Origin: an uncultured Ruminococcus sp.
Lineage (GTDB): Bacteria; Bacillota; Clostridia; Oscillospirales; Ruminococcaceae
Direction of reading: 5' to 3'
Assembly (NCBI GenBank): GCA_900545345.1
Contig: UQYQ01000001.1
Coordinates: 124,001-188,000 of the forward strand
DNA length: 64,000 bases
Positions within the stretch are counted from its first letter, which is position 1. Each line of letters begins with the position of its first letter. This document shows positions 17,119-26,768 of the stretch, one piece after another. The position numbers were made by a program, and so were the translations under genes. Under the pieces are notes generated by a model. That model saw only the letters and a program-made list of their open reading frames with translations, was not told where the DNA came from and did no database searches.

Positions 17119-17997
17119 TTATTCGTAATCTTTAATCTTTGAACTTCCTGAACTGCTGATAACGCCCCAGTCACCGTTAACCTTCGCAACAATAAAGTAT
17201 GTCTTTTCTTTTTTTGCATCTTCGCCTTTAATCTTAGTGGTTATCTTTACCTTAACCTCATATGCTTTTGACACTTTAATTTCATCATCAACATATTCTT
17301 CATATTCATCCTGCAAGTCGTCTTCTAAACCGTCAAGCTGATCTGAATCGAATTTCTCTGCATCTAAGATATCATAATCTATGCTCTTAACATCTTCGAA
17401 AAGAGATGACAGACTATCATCCATTAGTTCTTCTAATTTATCTTCATCGCCGTCACAATATCCCTCTACCTGTGCCTCATATATTATATCAGGAGTAGCA
17501 TCAATATAATCGTCGAAGTCACCGCCTTCGCAGAACTTAACATAATCCTTTACAGCACCCTTATATCCGCCGCCTAAAACGAGCGAAAGAACAACAGCAA
17601 TAACTACTATCGCAACAATTCCGATAGCTGCAAAGCCTATGTATTTATCACGGTTAGGACTGGTTTTGAATGCTTCGTATTTATCTCCTACTTTATCTTT
17701 TGCAAAGGCAATTCCTTTATCAAGAGGAGTTGAATTTTCTTCGGACTGATCTTTAGCCGCTGTTTCTTGGACAGCCGTGTTTTCGTTTGACTCCGGTGTA
17801 TCTTCATCCGGAACTGCAACTGCTTCATTGTCATTTTCAGCTTCAGCTGCCGTTTTAACCTCTGCAGTTTCAACAGCTTCTACAGCCTCGTTTTCAACCT
17901 CGGTTTTTTCTGCATTGTTGACTTTAGCTCCGCATGAATTACAGAAAGCTGCATCGTCGTTTATTTGTGCACCGCACTGTGAACAAAATTTTGCCAT
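17119..17997 (-). CDS. Zinc-ribbon single-pass membrane protein, acidic
   Basis: This 292-residue protein starts with a zinc ribbon (Cys5, Cys8, Cys19, Cys22), followed by an acidic, Glu/Ala-rich low-complexity linker (about 27-115). One transmembrane helix (about 118-143) leads to an extracytoplasmic domain of about 145 residues that is rich in Asp and resembles DUF4878/lumazine-binding-like folds in layout. The function is unknown; zinc ribbon plus membrane plus outer domain proteins are common in gut Clostridia. The gene is monocistronic between a terminator and the alr gene. Confidence 0.8.
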   Translation of the reverse strand: MAKFCSQCGAQINDDAAFCNSCGAKVNNAEKTEVENEAVEAVETAEVKTAAEAENDNEAVAVPDEDTPESNENTAVQETAAKDQSEENSTPLDKGIAFAKDKVGDKYEAFKTSPNRDKYIGFAAIGIVAIVVIAVVLSLVLGGGYKGAVKDYVKFCEGGDFDDYIDATPDIIYEAQVEGYCDGDEDKLEELMDDSLSSLFEDVKSIDYDILDAEKFDSDQLDGLEDDLQDEYEEYVDDEIKVSKAYEVKVKITTKIKGEDAKKEKTYFIVAKVNGDWGVISSSGSSKIKDYE

Positions 17998-18078
17998 ACT
18001 TCAATTCCTCCGATATGTATATTTTCTTATATATTATACTATTATTAAAAAAATGTCAATAGAATGTTACAGCAACCA

Positions 18079-19245
18079 TTAATATTTTAATACCGTCAAT
18101 TGCTTTCCTTCATTAAATATAACCCTCGGAACACGCTTTGAAATATTACAAATTACTTCATATCCGATTGTCAAACCAATACCGGCAATATCATCAGCAG
18201 TAATTGTTTCATCTCCGTCTGTTCCGATTAGGGTTGCAACATCACCGGCTTTTACATTCATACCTGTAACATCACACATAATCTGGTCCATACATACACG
18301 ACCGATTATTTTTGCTCTCTTTCCGCAGATTAAAACCTCGCCTTTGTTTGAAAGGAATCTCGGATAACCGTCAGCATATCCGACCGTTATTGTTGCGATT
18401 TCAGTAGGCTTTTGAGTTTTATATGTTCTTCCGTAGCTTACACAAACATTACTGTCAACTTTTTTTACCATTGACACACAGGCTTTAAAATCCATAACAG
18501 GTTCAAGCTTAAAAGGAACATTCATCGAAGCGTTCGGCTTAAGCCCATACATAATAATACCCAGCCTTGCAAGAGTGCTCTGACCGTCAGAATGATAAAT
18601 ACCTCCTGCAGAATTAAGAAAATGAATCTGTTTTAACATAATATTGCGGTTTTTCAATTCATCTGCAACTGCTGTTATTGTTTCTGCCTGTTTTTTCGTA
18701 TAATCAATATCTTCAGCATTGTCGCTGTCAGCAGCAGCAAAATGGGTAAAAATACCCTCTAATGATATTCCATTCATTTCAGATATTCTTTCAATAACAT
18801 CACAAGCTCTTGAAATATTATTTTCATAAACACCTATTCTTGTCATACCTGTATCCAATGCACAATGAACCCTAACGCTGCTGTCAGCGTCAGAATATTC
18901 AGACAGCTCATTTGCATGATTTTCATCAGTTACGGCCTGTATTATATTGTACCGAGAAAGTTCTTTTGCATACTCAGGAGGAGTATAGCCTAATATCAGT
19001 ATCTCACCCTTAATCCCGATTTCTCTGAGGTGTATCGCTTCTTCTATGTTTGATACCGCAAACCATTTAACATCAAGCTCATTTTCAAGATACGGAACTA
19101 TAGCATCATCACCGTTGCCGTAGCAATTAGCTTTTACGACGCATAAAAGCTCTGTTTCGGTGCTTAAAAATTTCTTAAAGTTCTCTATATTTGCTTTAAC
19201 ACGATCAAGATGTGTTTCAGCCCAGGCTCTTTTTAGATAAGACAT
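18079..19245 (-). CDS. alr: Alanine racemase
   Basis: This 388-residue PLP enzyme interconverts L- and D-alanine for peptidoglycan synthesis. The PLP lysine is Lys38 in VVKANCYGNG, and the catalytic tyrosine lies in the VSYGRTYKT segment of the C-terminal beta-barrel domain, followed by TVGYADGYPR. The length is usual for the family. SD GAAAGGAA precedes the ATG. It diverges from the SLOG gene. Confidence 0.96.
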   Translation of the reverse strand: MSYLKRAWAETHLDRVKANIENFKKFLSTETELLCVVKANCYGNGDDAIVPYLENELDVKWFAVSNIEEAIHLREIGIKGEILILGYTPPEYAKELSRYNIIQAVTDENHANELSEYSDADSSVRVHCALDTGMTRIGVYENNISRACDVIERISEMNGISLEGIFTHFAAADSDNAEDIDYTKKQAETITAVADELKNRNIMLKQIHFLNSAGGIYHSDGQSTLARLGIIMYGLKPNASMNVPFKLEPVMDFKACVSMVKKVDSNVCVSYGRTYKTQKPTEIATITVGYADGYPRFLSNKGEVLICGKRAKIIGRVCMDQIMCDVTGMNVKAGDVATLIGTDGDETITADDIAGIGLTIGYEVICNISKRVPRVIFNEGKQLTVLKY

Positions 19246-19326
19246 AAAAAATTCCTTTCTTTTTTCAAACTGAAATAAACATGTCAGCTTGACTGTGTAT
19301 TTATAATCACTTTTAAATTTAAGCTA

Positions 19327-19355
19327 TTGATAATTTATTGAATTTGTGATATGCT
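19327..19355 (+). promoter_or_regulatory. Probable promoter of SLOG-family gene
   Basis: TTGATA (19327-19332), a 17-nt spacer and TATGCT (19350-19355) fit a sigma-A promoter 68 nt before the TTG start. Confidence 0.5.
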
Positions 19356-19422
19356 ATTATAGGAAAAATAAAAACAATATATTATTAATTATCATACTTT
19401 CATAGGGCAAGAGGGGAAAGCT

Positions 19423-19974
19423 TTGACATTAAATTTAGTATCAGATGATGGATTTGACATAAAACATACCTGTTGTTTTTCAGGTCACAGACCGGAAAAG
19501 CTGGCACTGGGCGGTGATATAAATTCACCGCAGATAAGGCGTCTTATCAGCATGCTGTATTTAGAAATAGAAAATGCAATCGCATGCGGATATACAAATT
19601 TCATTACCGGCATGGCAAGAGGTGTTGACCTTTGGGCTGCCGGATACATTTTTGAAAAGCGTATTAGAAATCCAAAACTGAAACTAATATGTGCAGTTCC
19701 GTATAAAGGTCATGGGGGAAGCCTTAAAAATTCCGAGAAATGGGAATATGACAATATAGTTGCTTCTGCTGATAAAGTTTATACACTTGAAAATAAATAC
19801 ACCAAAACATGTATGCAGAAAAGAAACTATTTCATGGTTGATAACTCTTCAAAGCTTATTGCTGTTGTGGATGACTACAGAAGCGGAACAGGACAGACAA
19901 TCCGTTATGCTGAAAACAAAGGAATAGATGTTTCAATTATTGACATTAATAAAAATGCACCGCTTTTGAAATAA
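19423..19974 (+). CDS. SLOG-family protein (YpsA/DUF1273-like)
   Basis: This 183-residue Rossmann-like protein has CCFSGHRPEKL near the start, GMARGVDLWAA in the middle and the YRSGTGQTIRYA motif of the SLOG superfamily, whose members bind nucleotide ligands. The B. subtilis relative YpsA affects cell division and oxidative stress. The start is a TTG with SD GAGGGG 8 nt upstream; no better ATG exists before the conserved region. No partner gene is adjacent. Confidence 0.85.
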   Translation: MTLNLVSDDGFDIKHTCCFSGHRPEKLALGGDINSPQIRRLISMLYLEIENAIACGYTNFITGMARGVDLWAAGYIFEKRIRNPKLKLICAVPYKGHGGSLKNSEKWEYDNIVASADKVYTLENKYTKTCMQKRNYFMVDNSSKLIAVVDDYRSGTGQTIRYAENKGIDVSIIDINKNAPLLK

Positions 19975-20119
19975 CAAAACTATTAAACTCTTTTTAGTTT
20001 ACACCTTTATATGATAAGTTTCAAGTAGGTAAAAATATTTTTTATAAAATTAATATATTATATGGGGATATTGACTTGGGGCCGTTATTTTAAAAAATAA
20101 TATTTTAGGAGAGTATTTT

Positions 20120-21031
20120 ATGGCAAAGGATAAGAAAAAAAGAAAATCACAAGCACCCATAGCACTCGTATATTTTTCAACAATGGTGATTTTTTTGGTG
20201 ATTTTAGGTTCTATCGCACTTATATTTATGAAAAATCTTGTTTTAGAACCTAAAAAATCTTCATCGGTATCTATATCTGACAACACACCTACAGATAAAA
20301 ACAATCAGACTTTTTTCTATATGGTAAAAGATGATAAAAACAATCTGAAAACAGCTATGCTGGCAAGGTTTCTCCCTGCCGACGGAAAGCTTATGCTGGT
20401 TCCGCTTTCACCATACACAATGATAACCCATGGCGGTTCTAATCAAACAATGGCACAGATTTTCAAATCAGGCGGAGCACCGGATACAACAAGTGCACTG
20501 GGCGAAACCCTCGGTATCAGCATTGACCGCTATATGTCAATGGGAGAAGAGTGCTTTGAAAATGTTTGTGACAATATAGGAAGTATTACATACGAAGTTT
20601 TAGAAGATATGTATTACATTGACAAACATTCCGATGATGTAACAAATTATACAAAAGGTGATAAAATATCTTTGCAGGGTTCTCAAATGAGACTGTTTAT
20701 AACTTATCCTAAATATAAGAACGGATATTCACAGAATGTAACAGTTGCAGGCGAATTTATGAGAAGTCTAATCAACAACGGCTTTAAACTTCAAACAACC
20801 AGGGATAATCTTGAATCAATATATTCAAATCTTCTCAGAGAATCATCAGAAAAAAATTTCAGCGCAGGCGATTTTGAAGAAACAAAAGAATATTATTATT
20901 ATGTTATTGACAACTTTGATAATCCTGCATACATGCTTACTCCTACCGGAACATGGTCTGACAAAGGATATCAATTCACCATTGATGATGCATTTAAAAC
21001 TCAGCTTAAATCTGCCTTCAAAATTGCTTAA
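20120..21031 (+). CDS. Membrane-anchored LytR-CpsA-Psr-like protein, atypical
   Basis: This 303-residue protein has a lysine-rich N-terminus and one transmembrane helix (about 18-42). Its extracytoplasmic domain has strands (TAMLARFLPADGKLMLVPLSP) and a LGISIDRYMSMG segment that recall the LCP fold, whose members attach teichoic acids or polysaccharides to peptidoglycan. The usual arginine-rich catalytic segment (SIPRD type) is replaced by VPLSPYT, so LCP ligase activity is doubtful. SD TAGGAGA precedes the ATG. It sits 44 nt before the PII-like gene. Confidence 0.62.
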   Translation: MAKDKKKRKSQAPIALVYFSTMVIFLVILGSIALIFMKNLVLEPKKSSSVSISDNTPTDKNNQTFFYMVKDDKNNLKTAMLARFLPADGKLMLVPLSPYTMITHGGSNQTMAQIFKSGGAPDTTSALGETLGISIDRYMSMGEECFENVCDNIGSITYEVLEDMYYIDKHSDDVTNYTKGDKISLQGSQMRLFITYPKYKNGYSQNVTVAGEFMRSLINNGFKLQTTRDNLESIYSNLLRESSEKNFSAGDFEETKEYYYYVIDNFDNPAYMLTPTGTWSDKGYQFTIDDAFKTQLKSAFKIA

Positions 21032-21075
21032 TATTTTTAGTAAAAATAAATTTGTCCTTGGAGGATTTATCTCTT

Positions 21076-21504
21076 ATGAAGCTTATGGTTTTGATACTGA
21101 ATAAAATAGAATCTTTGGAATGCCTGCTTGAAGGCTTGTCCTCTGCGGGAATCAGCGGAGCAACAATTATAGATTCGGCAGGGCTTGTAATGACTTTGTC
21201 TAAAATGGAATCAAGCTTTATAAGTTCGTCAATACGGGCACTTTTTACAGGCGACGGGGCAGACACAGATAATAAAACAATAATCTCCGTTATAAAAGAT
21301 GACCAGCTTGATATCGCAAGAAGGGTAGTATACAGTACAATCGGAGATTTATCTAAACCAAATACAGGCATACTGTTTACGCTTCCTATTGATTTTGTGG
21401 AAGGTACTAAGAAAAAAGGGAACTTGGATTATGAATCAGGCAACAGAGAAAAAACTAACATTTTAAAAAAACATAAATTCTTATCTAATGATAAAAACAA
21501 ATAA
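21076..21504 (+). CDS. PII-like (nitrogen regulatory protein family) protein
   Basis: From the ATG at 21076 (SD GGAGG at 21060-21064) this is a 142-residue protein. The opening MKLMVLILNKIE followed by LLEGLSSAGISGATIIDSAG matches the first strand, helix and second strand of small PII-like trimers. A longer in-frame TTG start at 21052 would bury the SD inside the gene. The T-loop and nucleotide motifs of true GlnB are not clear, and no amtB or glnA is nearby, so the effector is unknown. The C-terminal 30 residues form a polar tail. Confidence 0.7.
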   Translation: MKLMVLILNKIESLECLLEGLSSAGISGATIIDSAGLVMTLSKMESSFISSSIRALFTGDGADTDNKTIISVIKDDQLDIARRVVYSTIGDLSKPNTGILFTLPIDFVEGTKKKGNLDYESGNREKTNILKKHKFLSNDKNK

Positions 21505-21510
21505 GATGTT

Positions 21511-21548
21511 TTTAATGCTGCAAAATTTATTCTTGCAGCATTTTTGTT
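21511..21548 (+). terminator. Terminator after PII-like gene
   Basis: AATGCTGCAA (21514-21523) pairs with TTGCAGCATT (21533-21542), followed by TTTTGTT. Confidence 0.9.
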
Positions 21549-21601
21549 ATATTACACAAAAAACATGATAAATTTTCTATGCACAAATAATATTCTTTTA
21601 A

Positions 21602-21630
21602 TAGACAATCATTTCAAAATAAAGTATAAT
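21602..21630 (+). promoter_or_regulatory. Promoter of fucose operon
   Basis: TAGACA (21602-21607), a 17-nt spacer and TATAAT (21625-21630) form a sigma-A promoter 39 nt before fucA. I see no clear operator or cre site around it. Confidence 0.75.
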
Positions 21631-21669
21631 ATAATTGTATATATTCATAAATGAAAGGACGAAATTTAT

Positions 21670-22347
21670 ATGTACGAAGATATTAAAGAACAAATAGTTG
21701 ATGTTTGTCATAAAATGTGGCAGCAGGGCTGGGTTGCAGCAAATGACGGAAATGTGACAGTTAAAGTTGCAGAGGGAAAATATTTAGCAACACAAACAGG
21801 AGTTTCAAAAGCTTTCATCACCCCCGATAAAATCGGTTTGATTGATGATGAATTTAATATATTGGAAGCTGCCGAGGGATGGCGTCCGTCTTCTGAGGTA
21901 AAGATGCACTTGAAATGCTATCATGACCGACCTGATGTGGGTGCAGTGGTTCACGCTCATCCTCCTACAGCTACAGGCTTTGCTTGTGCACAGCTTCCTA
22001 TGGATGACTATTGCATGATTGAAACTGTTATTGCAGTGGGTTCTGTCCCTTTGACACCTTATGGAACACCGTCTACATATGAAGTTCCTGACGCTATTGA
22101 ACCATATTTGCAGGAACATGACTGTATGCTTTTAGAAAACCACGGTGCTTTGACAGTCGGTGCAGACCTTATTACAGCATACTACAGAATGGAAACATTA
22201 GAGCTTCAGGCTAAAATTTCTCTGACTGCAAGATTACTGGGCGGCGTTAAGGATATTTCAAGAGAGAATATTGACAGGCTTATAGGCATGCGTCCTCAGT
22301 ACGGCGTAACAGGAAAACACCCTGGATATAAGAAATATTCAAAATAA
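21670..22347 (+). CDS. fucA: L-fuculose-phosphate aldolase (class II aldolase/adducin family)
   Basis: This 225-residue zinc enzyme splits L-fuculose 1-phosphate (or L-rhamnulose 1-phosphate) into dihydroxyacetone phosphate and L-lactaldehyde. Visible residues are the catalytic Glu76 in SSEVKMHL and zinc ligands His95 and His97 in VVHAHPP and His158 in LLENHGAL. The family also holds ribulose-phosphate epimerases; the neighbouring isomerase and kinase favour the aldolase. It is the first gene of a three-gene operon; SD GAAAGGA. Confidence 0.9.
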   Translation: MYEDIKEQIVDVCHKMWQQGWVAANDGNVTVKVAEGKYLATQTGVSKAFITPDKIGLIDDEFNILEAAEGWRPSSEVKMHLKCYHDRPDVGAVVHAHPPTATGFACAQLPMDDYCMIETVIAVGSVPLTPYGTPSTYEVPDAIEPYLQEHDCMLLENHGALTVGADLITAYYRMETLELQAKISLTARLLGGVKDISRENIDRLIGMRPQYGVTGKHPGYKKYSK

Positions 22348-22370
22348 AAATACAAGTCGAGGAAAATAAA

Positions 22371-23855
22371 ATGAGCGACAAAAAAAGAATATTAGCATTT
22401 GATTTCGGTGCTTCAAGCGGGCGTGCAATGCTTGGTGTGTTTGACGGTGAAAAAATTGAGTTATCTGAACTTCACAGATTTTCAAATGACCCTGTATCTT
22501 TGAATGGTACACTTTACTGGGATACTCTGAGATTGTTTCACGAGATAAAGCAGGGACTTATTAAAGCAAAGCTTGCCGGCGGTTTTGACAGCATAGGAAT
22601 AAATACATGGGGTGTTGATTTCGGGCTTCTTGACAGCGAAGGTGTTCTTTTGGAAAGCGGAGTAAACTATCGTGATAAAAGAACAGCGGGAATGGTTGAT
22701 AAGGCTTCATCTCTCATACCGCTTGATGAGCTTTATAAGAAAACCGGAACTCAGATTATGGAAATTAATACGGCTTTCCAGCTGTTATCTCTTAAAGAAA
22801 ACAGACCTTCATTATTAGAGCGTGCAGAAACTATGCTTATGACGCCTGATTTGTTCAACTATTTCCTGACAGGTGAGAAAAAAACGGAATACTCCATTGC
22901 TTCAACCACTCAGCTTGTCGACCTTGAAAAAAAGGACTGGAACAGAGATGTAATTGACGCTCTGGGGCTTCCTCGGAAATTGTTCGGTGAAATCGTTCCG
23001 AGCGGAACTAAGATAGGCGAGCTTAGTGATGATTTGTGTGAAGAGCTGGGTCTCCCTAAAGTTCCCGTAATTGCAGTCTGCGGACATGATACGCAAGATG
23101 CAGTTGTATCTGTTCCGACTGATGAAAAAGACTTTATCTTTGTTTCATGCGGAACCTGGTCTCTCTTCGGAACTGAAACAGACGAGCCGATTGTTAATAA
23201 TAAAGCTTATGAGCTGAATTTAACCAATGAAGGCGGATATGGCGGCACAACCAATATTCTTAAAAATATAATCGGGCTTTGGCTTATTCAGGAAAGCAGA
23301 AGACAATGGCAGAGAGAGGGTAAGGATTATTCTTTTGCTGACTTAGAGAAATTGGCTCTTGAAAGTGAGCCTTTTAAATGCTTTGTCGATCCTGATTATC
23401 CGACGCTTACACCGCCGGGAAATCTTCCGAAAAGAATTCAAAAGTTTTGTGAAGAAACCGGACAGTATGTTCCTCAGACGGTTGGTGAGATTGTCAGATG
23501 CATTTATGAGAGTTTAAGTCTGAAATACCGTTATGCTTATGACCAGATTAAAGAGCTGACCGGCAAAGAATATAAAATTATAAACATTGTCGGCGGAGGA
23601 ACAAAGGATGGGCTCTTATGTCAGATGACAGCTAATTCCTGTAATACTCCTGTTTCGGCAGGTCCTGTTGAGGCAACGGTGTTTGGAAATATTGCTGTTC
23701 AGCTTATGTCAGACGGAAGCATTTCAGATATAAAAACCGCAAGAGAGATTATTGCAAAATCTGACAATGTAAAAACCTTTGAGCCTGATAATGCTGAAGT
23801 GAAAGCTTTTGAAAAGGCATATGATGAATTTAAGAAAATAATTAAAATAAAATAG
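22371..23855 (+). CDS. FGGY-family sugar kinase, rhamnulokinase-like
   Basis: This 494-residue kinase opens with the ATP-binding FDFGASSGR (residues 9-17) typical of RhaB, has a second-lobe GHDTQDAV segment, and ends with the IVGGGTKDGLLCQ motif of RhaB-type kinases. Between fucA and fucI it should phosphorylate L-fuculose, though the sequence looks more like rhamnulokinase than E. coli FucK. It lies 23 nt after fucA and 15 nt before fucI. SD GAGG is present. Confidence 0.88.
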   Translation: MSDKKRILAFDFGASSGRAMLGVFDGEKIELSELHRFSNDPVSLNGTLYWDTLRLFHEIKQGLIKAKLAGGFDSIGINTWGVDFGLLDSEGVLLESGVNYRDKRTAGMVDKASSLIPLDELYKKTGTQIMEINTAFQLLSLKENRPSLLERAETMLMTPDLFNYFLTGEKKTEYSIASTTQLVDLEKKDWNRDVIDALGLPRKLFGEIVPSGTKIGELSDDLCEELGLPKVPVIAVCGHDTQDAVVSVPTDEKDFIFVSCGTWSLFGTETDEPIVNNKAYELNLTNEGGYGGTTNILKNIIGLWLIQESRRQWQREGKDYSFADLEKLALESEPFKCFVDPDYPTLTPPGNLPKRIQKFCEETGQYVPQTVGEIVRCIYESLSLKYRYAYDQIKELTGKEYKIINIVGGGTKDGLLCQMTANSCNTPVSAGPVEATVFGNIAVQLMSDGSISDIKTAREIIAKSDNVKTFEPDNAEVKAFEKAYDEFKKIIKIK

Positions 23856-23870
23856 ACGGAGGGAAAGAAA

Positions 23871-25622
23871 ATGTATTATAAAATAGGAATAAGACCTATC
23901 ATCGACGGAAGAAGAAAAGGTATTCGTGAAGGTCTTGAAGACCAGACAATGGATATGGCAAAGATTGCAGCGAATCTGATTTCTTCAAAGGTGACATATT
24001 CAGACGGAACACCTGTTCAGTGTGTTATTGCCGACACAACAATCGGCGGAGGATATGAAGCTGCACTTTGTGAAGAAAAGTTTTCAAAGGAAAATGTCGT
24101 TGCGACACTTTCTGTTTCGCCATGCTGGTGCTATGGAACAGAAACAACCGACAACAACCCTACAACAATAAAGGCTCTCTGGGGATTTAACGGAACAGAG
24201 CGTCCGGGAGCTGTATATTTAGCAGCAGCAATGGCAGCATATGCTCAAAACGGCCAGCCATGCTTCGCTATTTACGGTCATGATGTTAAGGATATAGGCG
24301 ATAAAGAAGTTCCTGCTGACGTTGAAGAAAAAATCTTGCGTTTTGCAAGATGTGCCGTAGCAGTCGGTGAAATGAAAAACAAAGCATATTGCAACATCGG
24401 TGCTGTTGCAATGGGTATTGCAGGTTCATACTGCAATGTTGACTTCTTTGCAAAATATCTGGGACTTCGTGCTGAGTGGGTAGACGAGGTTGAAATTCTA
24501 AGACGTATGGAGCTTGGAATTTATGACGAAGAAGAGTTCCAAAAGGCTCTTGCATGGACAAAGGAGCATTGTCCTCAGGGGGATGATAATGTAAATGACC
24601 CTCCTATTGTTCAGGGTGATGAAAGAAGCGAAAAGGATTGGGAGTTCACAGTTAAGATGACTCTTATAATCCGAGATATAATGCTTGGAAATCCAAAGCT
24701 TGCTGAGCTTGGCTGGATTGAAGAATCTTGCGGAAGAAACGCACTTTTAGGCGGATTCCAAGGACAAAGACAGTGGACTGACTATAAACCTAACGCAGAT
24801 TTCTGTGAGGCAATGCTGAATTCCACATTTGACTGGAACGGAAAAAGAAAGCCTGTATTGCTTGCAACCGAAAATGACGGACTTAACGGTGTTTCAATGC
24901 TGTTTGGTCATCTTATCTCACACACAGCCAGTATTTTCGCAGATGTAAGAACATACTGGAGTCCTGAAGCAGTTGAAAGAGTTTGCGGAATGAAGCCTGA
25001 GGGCAAAGCTGCAAACGGTTTTATCCACCTTATCAATTCAGGTGCTGCTGCACTTGACGGAACAGGTGCTGCCGAGGGTATGATGAAAAAATGGTGGGAG
25101 ATGACAGATGAGAACATTGATGCTTGTCTTAAAGCAACCGATTGGCGTCCTGCAAATCTCGGATACTTCAGAGGCGGCGGATTCTCTTCTCACTGGAAAA
25201 CTCTAGCTGAAATGCCTGTTACAATGATGAGGGTAAATATCATTGACGGATTAGGTCCTGTACTTCAGATTGCAGAGGGATATACTTGTGTGCTTCCTGA
25301 TGAGATTCACAATACAATTGACAAGAGAACAGACCCAACATGGCCTACAACCTGGTTCGCACCAAGACTTACAGGTGAAGGTGCATTCAAAGATGTATAC
25401 AGTGTAATGGCTAACTGGGGAGCAAACCACGGTTCACTTTCATACGGACATATCGGTGCTGATCTTATCACACTTGCATCAATGCTGAGAATTCCTGTTG
25501 CAATGCACAATGTTCCCGATGAGAATATTTATCGTCCGCATTGCTGGAGTGCATTCGGAACAAAGGATTTAGAGAGTGCCGATTACAGAGCATGTCAAAA
25601 CTACGGACCACTCTATAAATAA
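23871..25622 (+). CDS. fucI: L-fucose isomerase
   Basis: This 583-residue enzyme interconverts L-fucose and L-fuculose with Mn2+, the first step of the pathway served by the two upstream genes; it may also act on D-arabinose. The N-terminus (KIGIRPIIDGRRKGIREGLE), the central SVSPCWCYGTET and GHDVKDIGDKEVP segments and the C-terminal HCWSAFGTKDLESADYRACQ segment are characteristic. The length is normal. SD GGAGGGA precedes the ATG; a terminator follows. Confidence 0.96.
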   Translation: MYYKIGIRPIIDGRRKGIREGLEDQTMDMAKIAANLISSKVTYSDGTPVQCVIADTTIGGGYEAALCEEKFSKENVVATLSVSPCWCYGTETTDNNPTTIKALWGFNGTERPGAVYLAAAMAAYAQNGQPCFAIYGHDVKDIGDKEVPADVEEKILRFARCAVAVGEMKNKAYCNIGAVAMGIAGSYCNVDFFAKYLGLRAEWVDEVEILRRMELGIYDEEEFQKALAWTKEHCPQGDDNVNDPPIVQGDERSEKDWEFTVKMTLIIRDIMLGNPKLAELGWIEESCGRNALLGGFQGQRQWTDYKPNADFCEAMLNSTFDWNGKRKPVLLATENDGLNGVSMLFGHLISHTASIFADVRTYWSPEAVERVCGMKPEGKAANGFIHLINSGAAALDGTGAAEGMMKKWWEMTDENIDACLKATDWRPANLGYFRGGGFSSHWKTLAEMPVTMMRVNIIDGLGPVLQIAEGYTCVLPDEIHNTIDKRTDPTWPTTWFAPRLTGEGAFKDVYSVMANWGANHGSLSYGHIGADLITLASMLRIPVAMHNVPDENIYRPHCWSAFGTKDLESADYRACQNYGPLYK

Positions 25623-25635
25623 TAATTAATTAACC

Positions 25636-25672
25636 ACGGGGTGTCTTATATTCGGCACCCCTTTAATTTTCT
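25636..25672 (+). terminator. Terminator of fucose operon
   Basis: GGGGTG (25638-25643) pairs with CACCCC (25656-25661), followed by a T-rich tract. Confidence 0.85.
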
Positions 25673-25720
25673 TTATAAAAGAATTTGGCATGAATTATTT
25701 TCATGCAGGATGGTGATATA

Positions 25721-26734
25721 ATGATAAAAAAATACCTGTCAGTGTGTTTGGCTTGTATAATTACCATATCCGTTTTCAGCGGCTGTTATTTCTTCCCTGA
25801 TGAAGAAGAAGTTTTAGAAGCTCCGAATGTAAAAGCAAGTGAAGTAAAATACACTACGGTTAAAGCACGAAAAAGCGACCTTGTAAAACAGATTGTTCAT
25901 TCAGGAAAAATCGAATCACAAAACACAGCGGAACTATCATATGAAAGCCAAGGCGGAAAAATCAGAAAAATTTATATTTCAGCCGGTGACAGAGTTTCAT
26001 CCGGCGACTTAATCTGCGAGCTTGATACAGGAAATTTAGAATATCAGATTAAAGATAAGGAGCTTCGCATAAAAAAAGCAAAGCTTCAAAAGAAAATACT
26101 AAAAAAGAATAAAGCCTTTCAGGCAGAAATAGATAATGCACAGGTAGAAATTGATATTTTGGAAAATGAATTGAATGCATTAAAGGAACAGCAGTCAAAT
26201 TCTTTTCTTTATGCTGAAAACTCCGGTTTGGTGTCATCAGTGACACCGCTGTCAGCAGGTGACGAAATATCTGCAGGTGAAACCGTTGCTTCTGTTATTG
26301 ACACTGACAGTTTGTTTTTAACGATTAAACCCAGTGAAAGCAATATAGGCAGATATAAAATGAAGCAGAAAATAAAGATAAAATATAATAATAAATTTTA
26401 TCAGGGAAAAGTATCTATGATTCCGTCAGAAGTTCCTCAAAACAGTAAAAAGAAATATGAAGCCGGTTATGTATATATAAAATTCACCGATAGCAAACTG
26501 CCGTCAGGTGCAATCGGCAACATTGCAGACGCAATTTTGGTTTTAGGCGAAGCGAAAAACGCTGTAAACATTCCTACAAGACTTATAAAAACCATTAACG
26601 GACAAAATATTGTTTATATTTTAAACGAAAACGGTGAAAAGGAAGCAAGAGAAATAGAAATAGGACTTCAAACCTCAACGGCTTCAGAAATTAAATCCGG
26701 TCTTAAAGAGGGCGACGAGGTCGTTATCAGATAG
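25721..26734 (+). CDS. Efflux adaptor lipoprotein (membrane fusion protein, MacA/HlyD-like)
   Basis: From the ATG at 25721 this is a 337-residue lipoprotein: a signal peptide ends in the lipobox VFSGC, so it is anchored outside the membrane. It has a biotinyl-lipoyl-like half motif (GGKIRKIYISAGDRVSSGDL), a coiled-coil hairpin (about 110-150), the second lipoyl half (GLVSSVTPLSAGDEISAGE) and a beta-barrel domain. Such adaptors work with FtsX-type permeases and an ATPase. An earlier in-frame ATG at 25703 lacks an SD. The permease gene follows by 34 nt. Confidence 0.87.
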   Translation: MIKKYLSVCLACIITISVFSGCYFFPDEEEVLEAPNVKASEVKYTTVKARKSDLVKQIVHSGKIESQNTAELSYESQGGKIRKIYISAGDRVSSGDLICELDTGNLEYQIKDKELRIKKAKLQKKILKKNKAFQAEIDNAQVEIDILENELNALKEQQSNSFLYAENSGLVSSVTPLSAGDEISAGETVASVIDTDSLFLTIKPSESNIGRYKMKQKIKIKYNNKFYQGKVSMIPSEVPQNSKKKYEAGYVYIKFTDSKLPSGAIGNIADAILVLGEAKNAVNIPTRLIKTINGQNIVYILNENGEKEAREIEIGLQTSTASEIKSGLKEGDEVVIR

Positions 26735-26768
26735 TATATCTTAAATTTTAATAGGAAAGGAAAAAATT

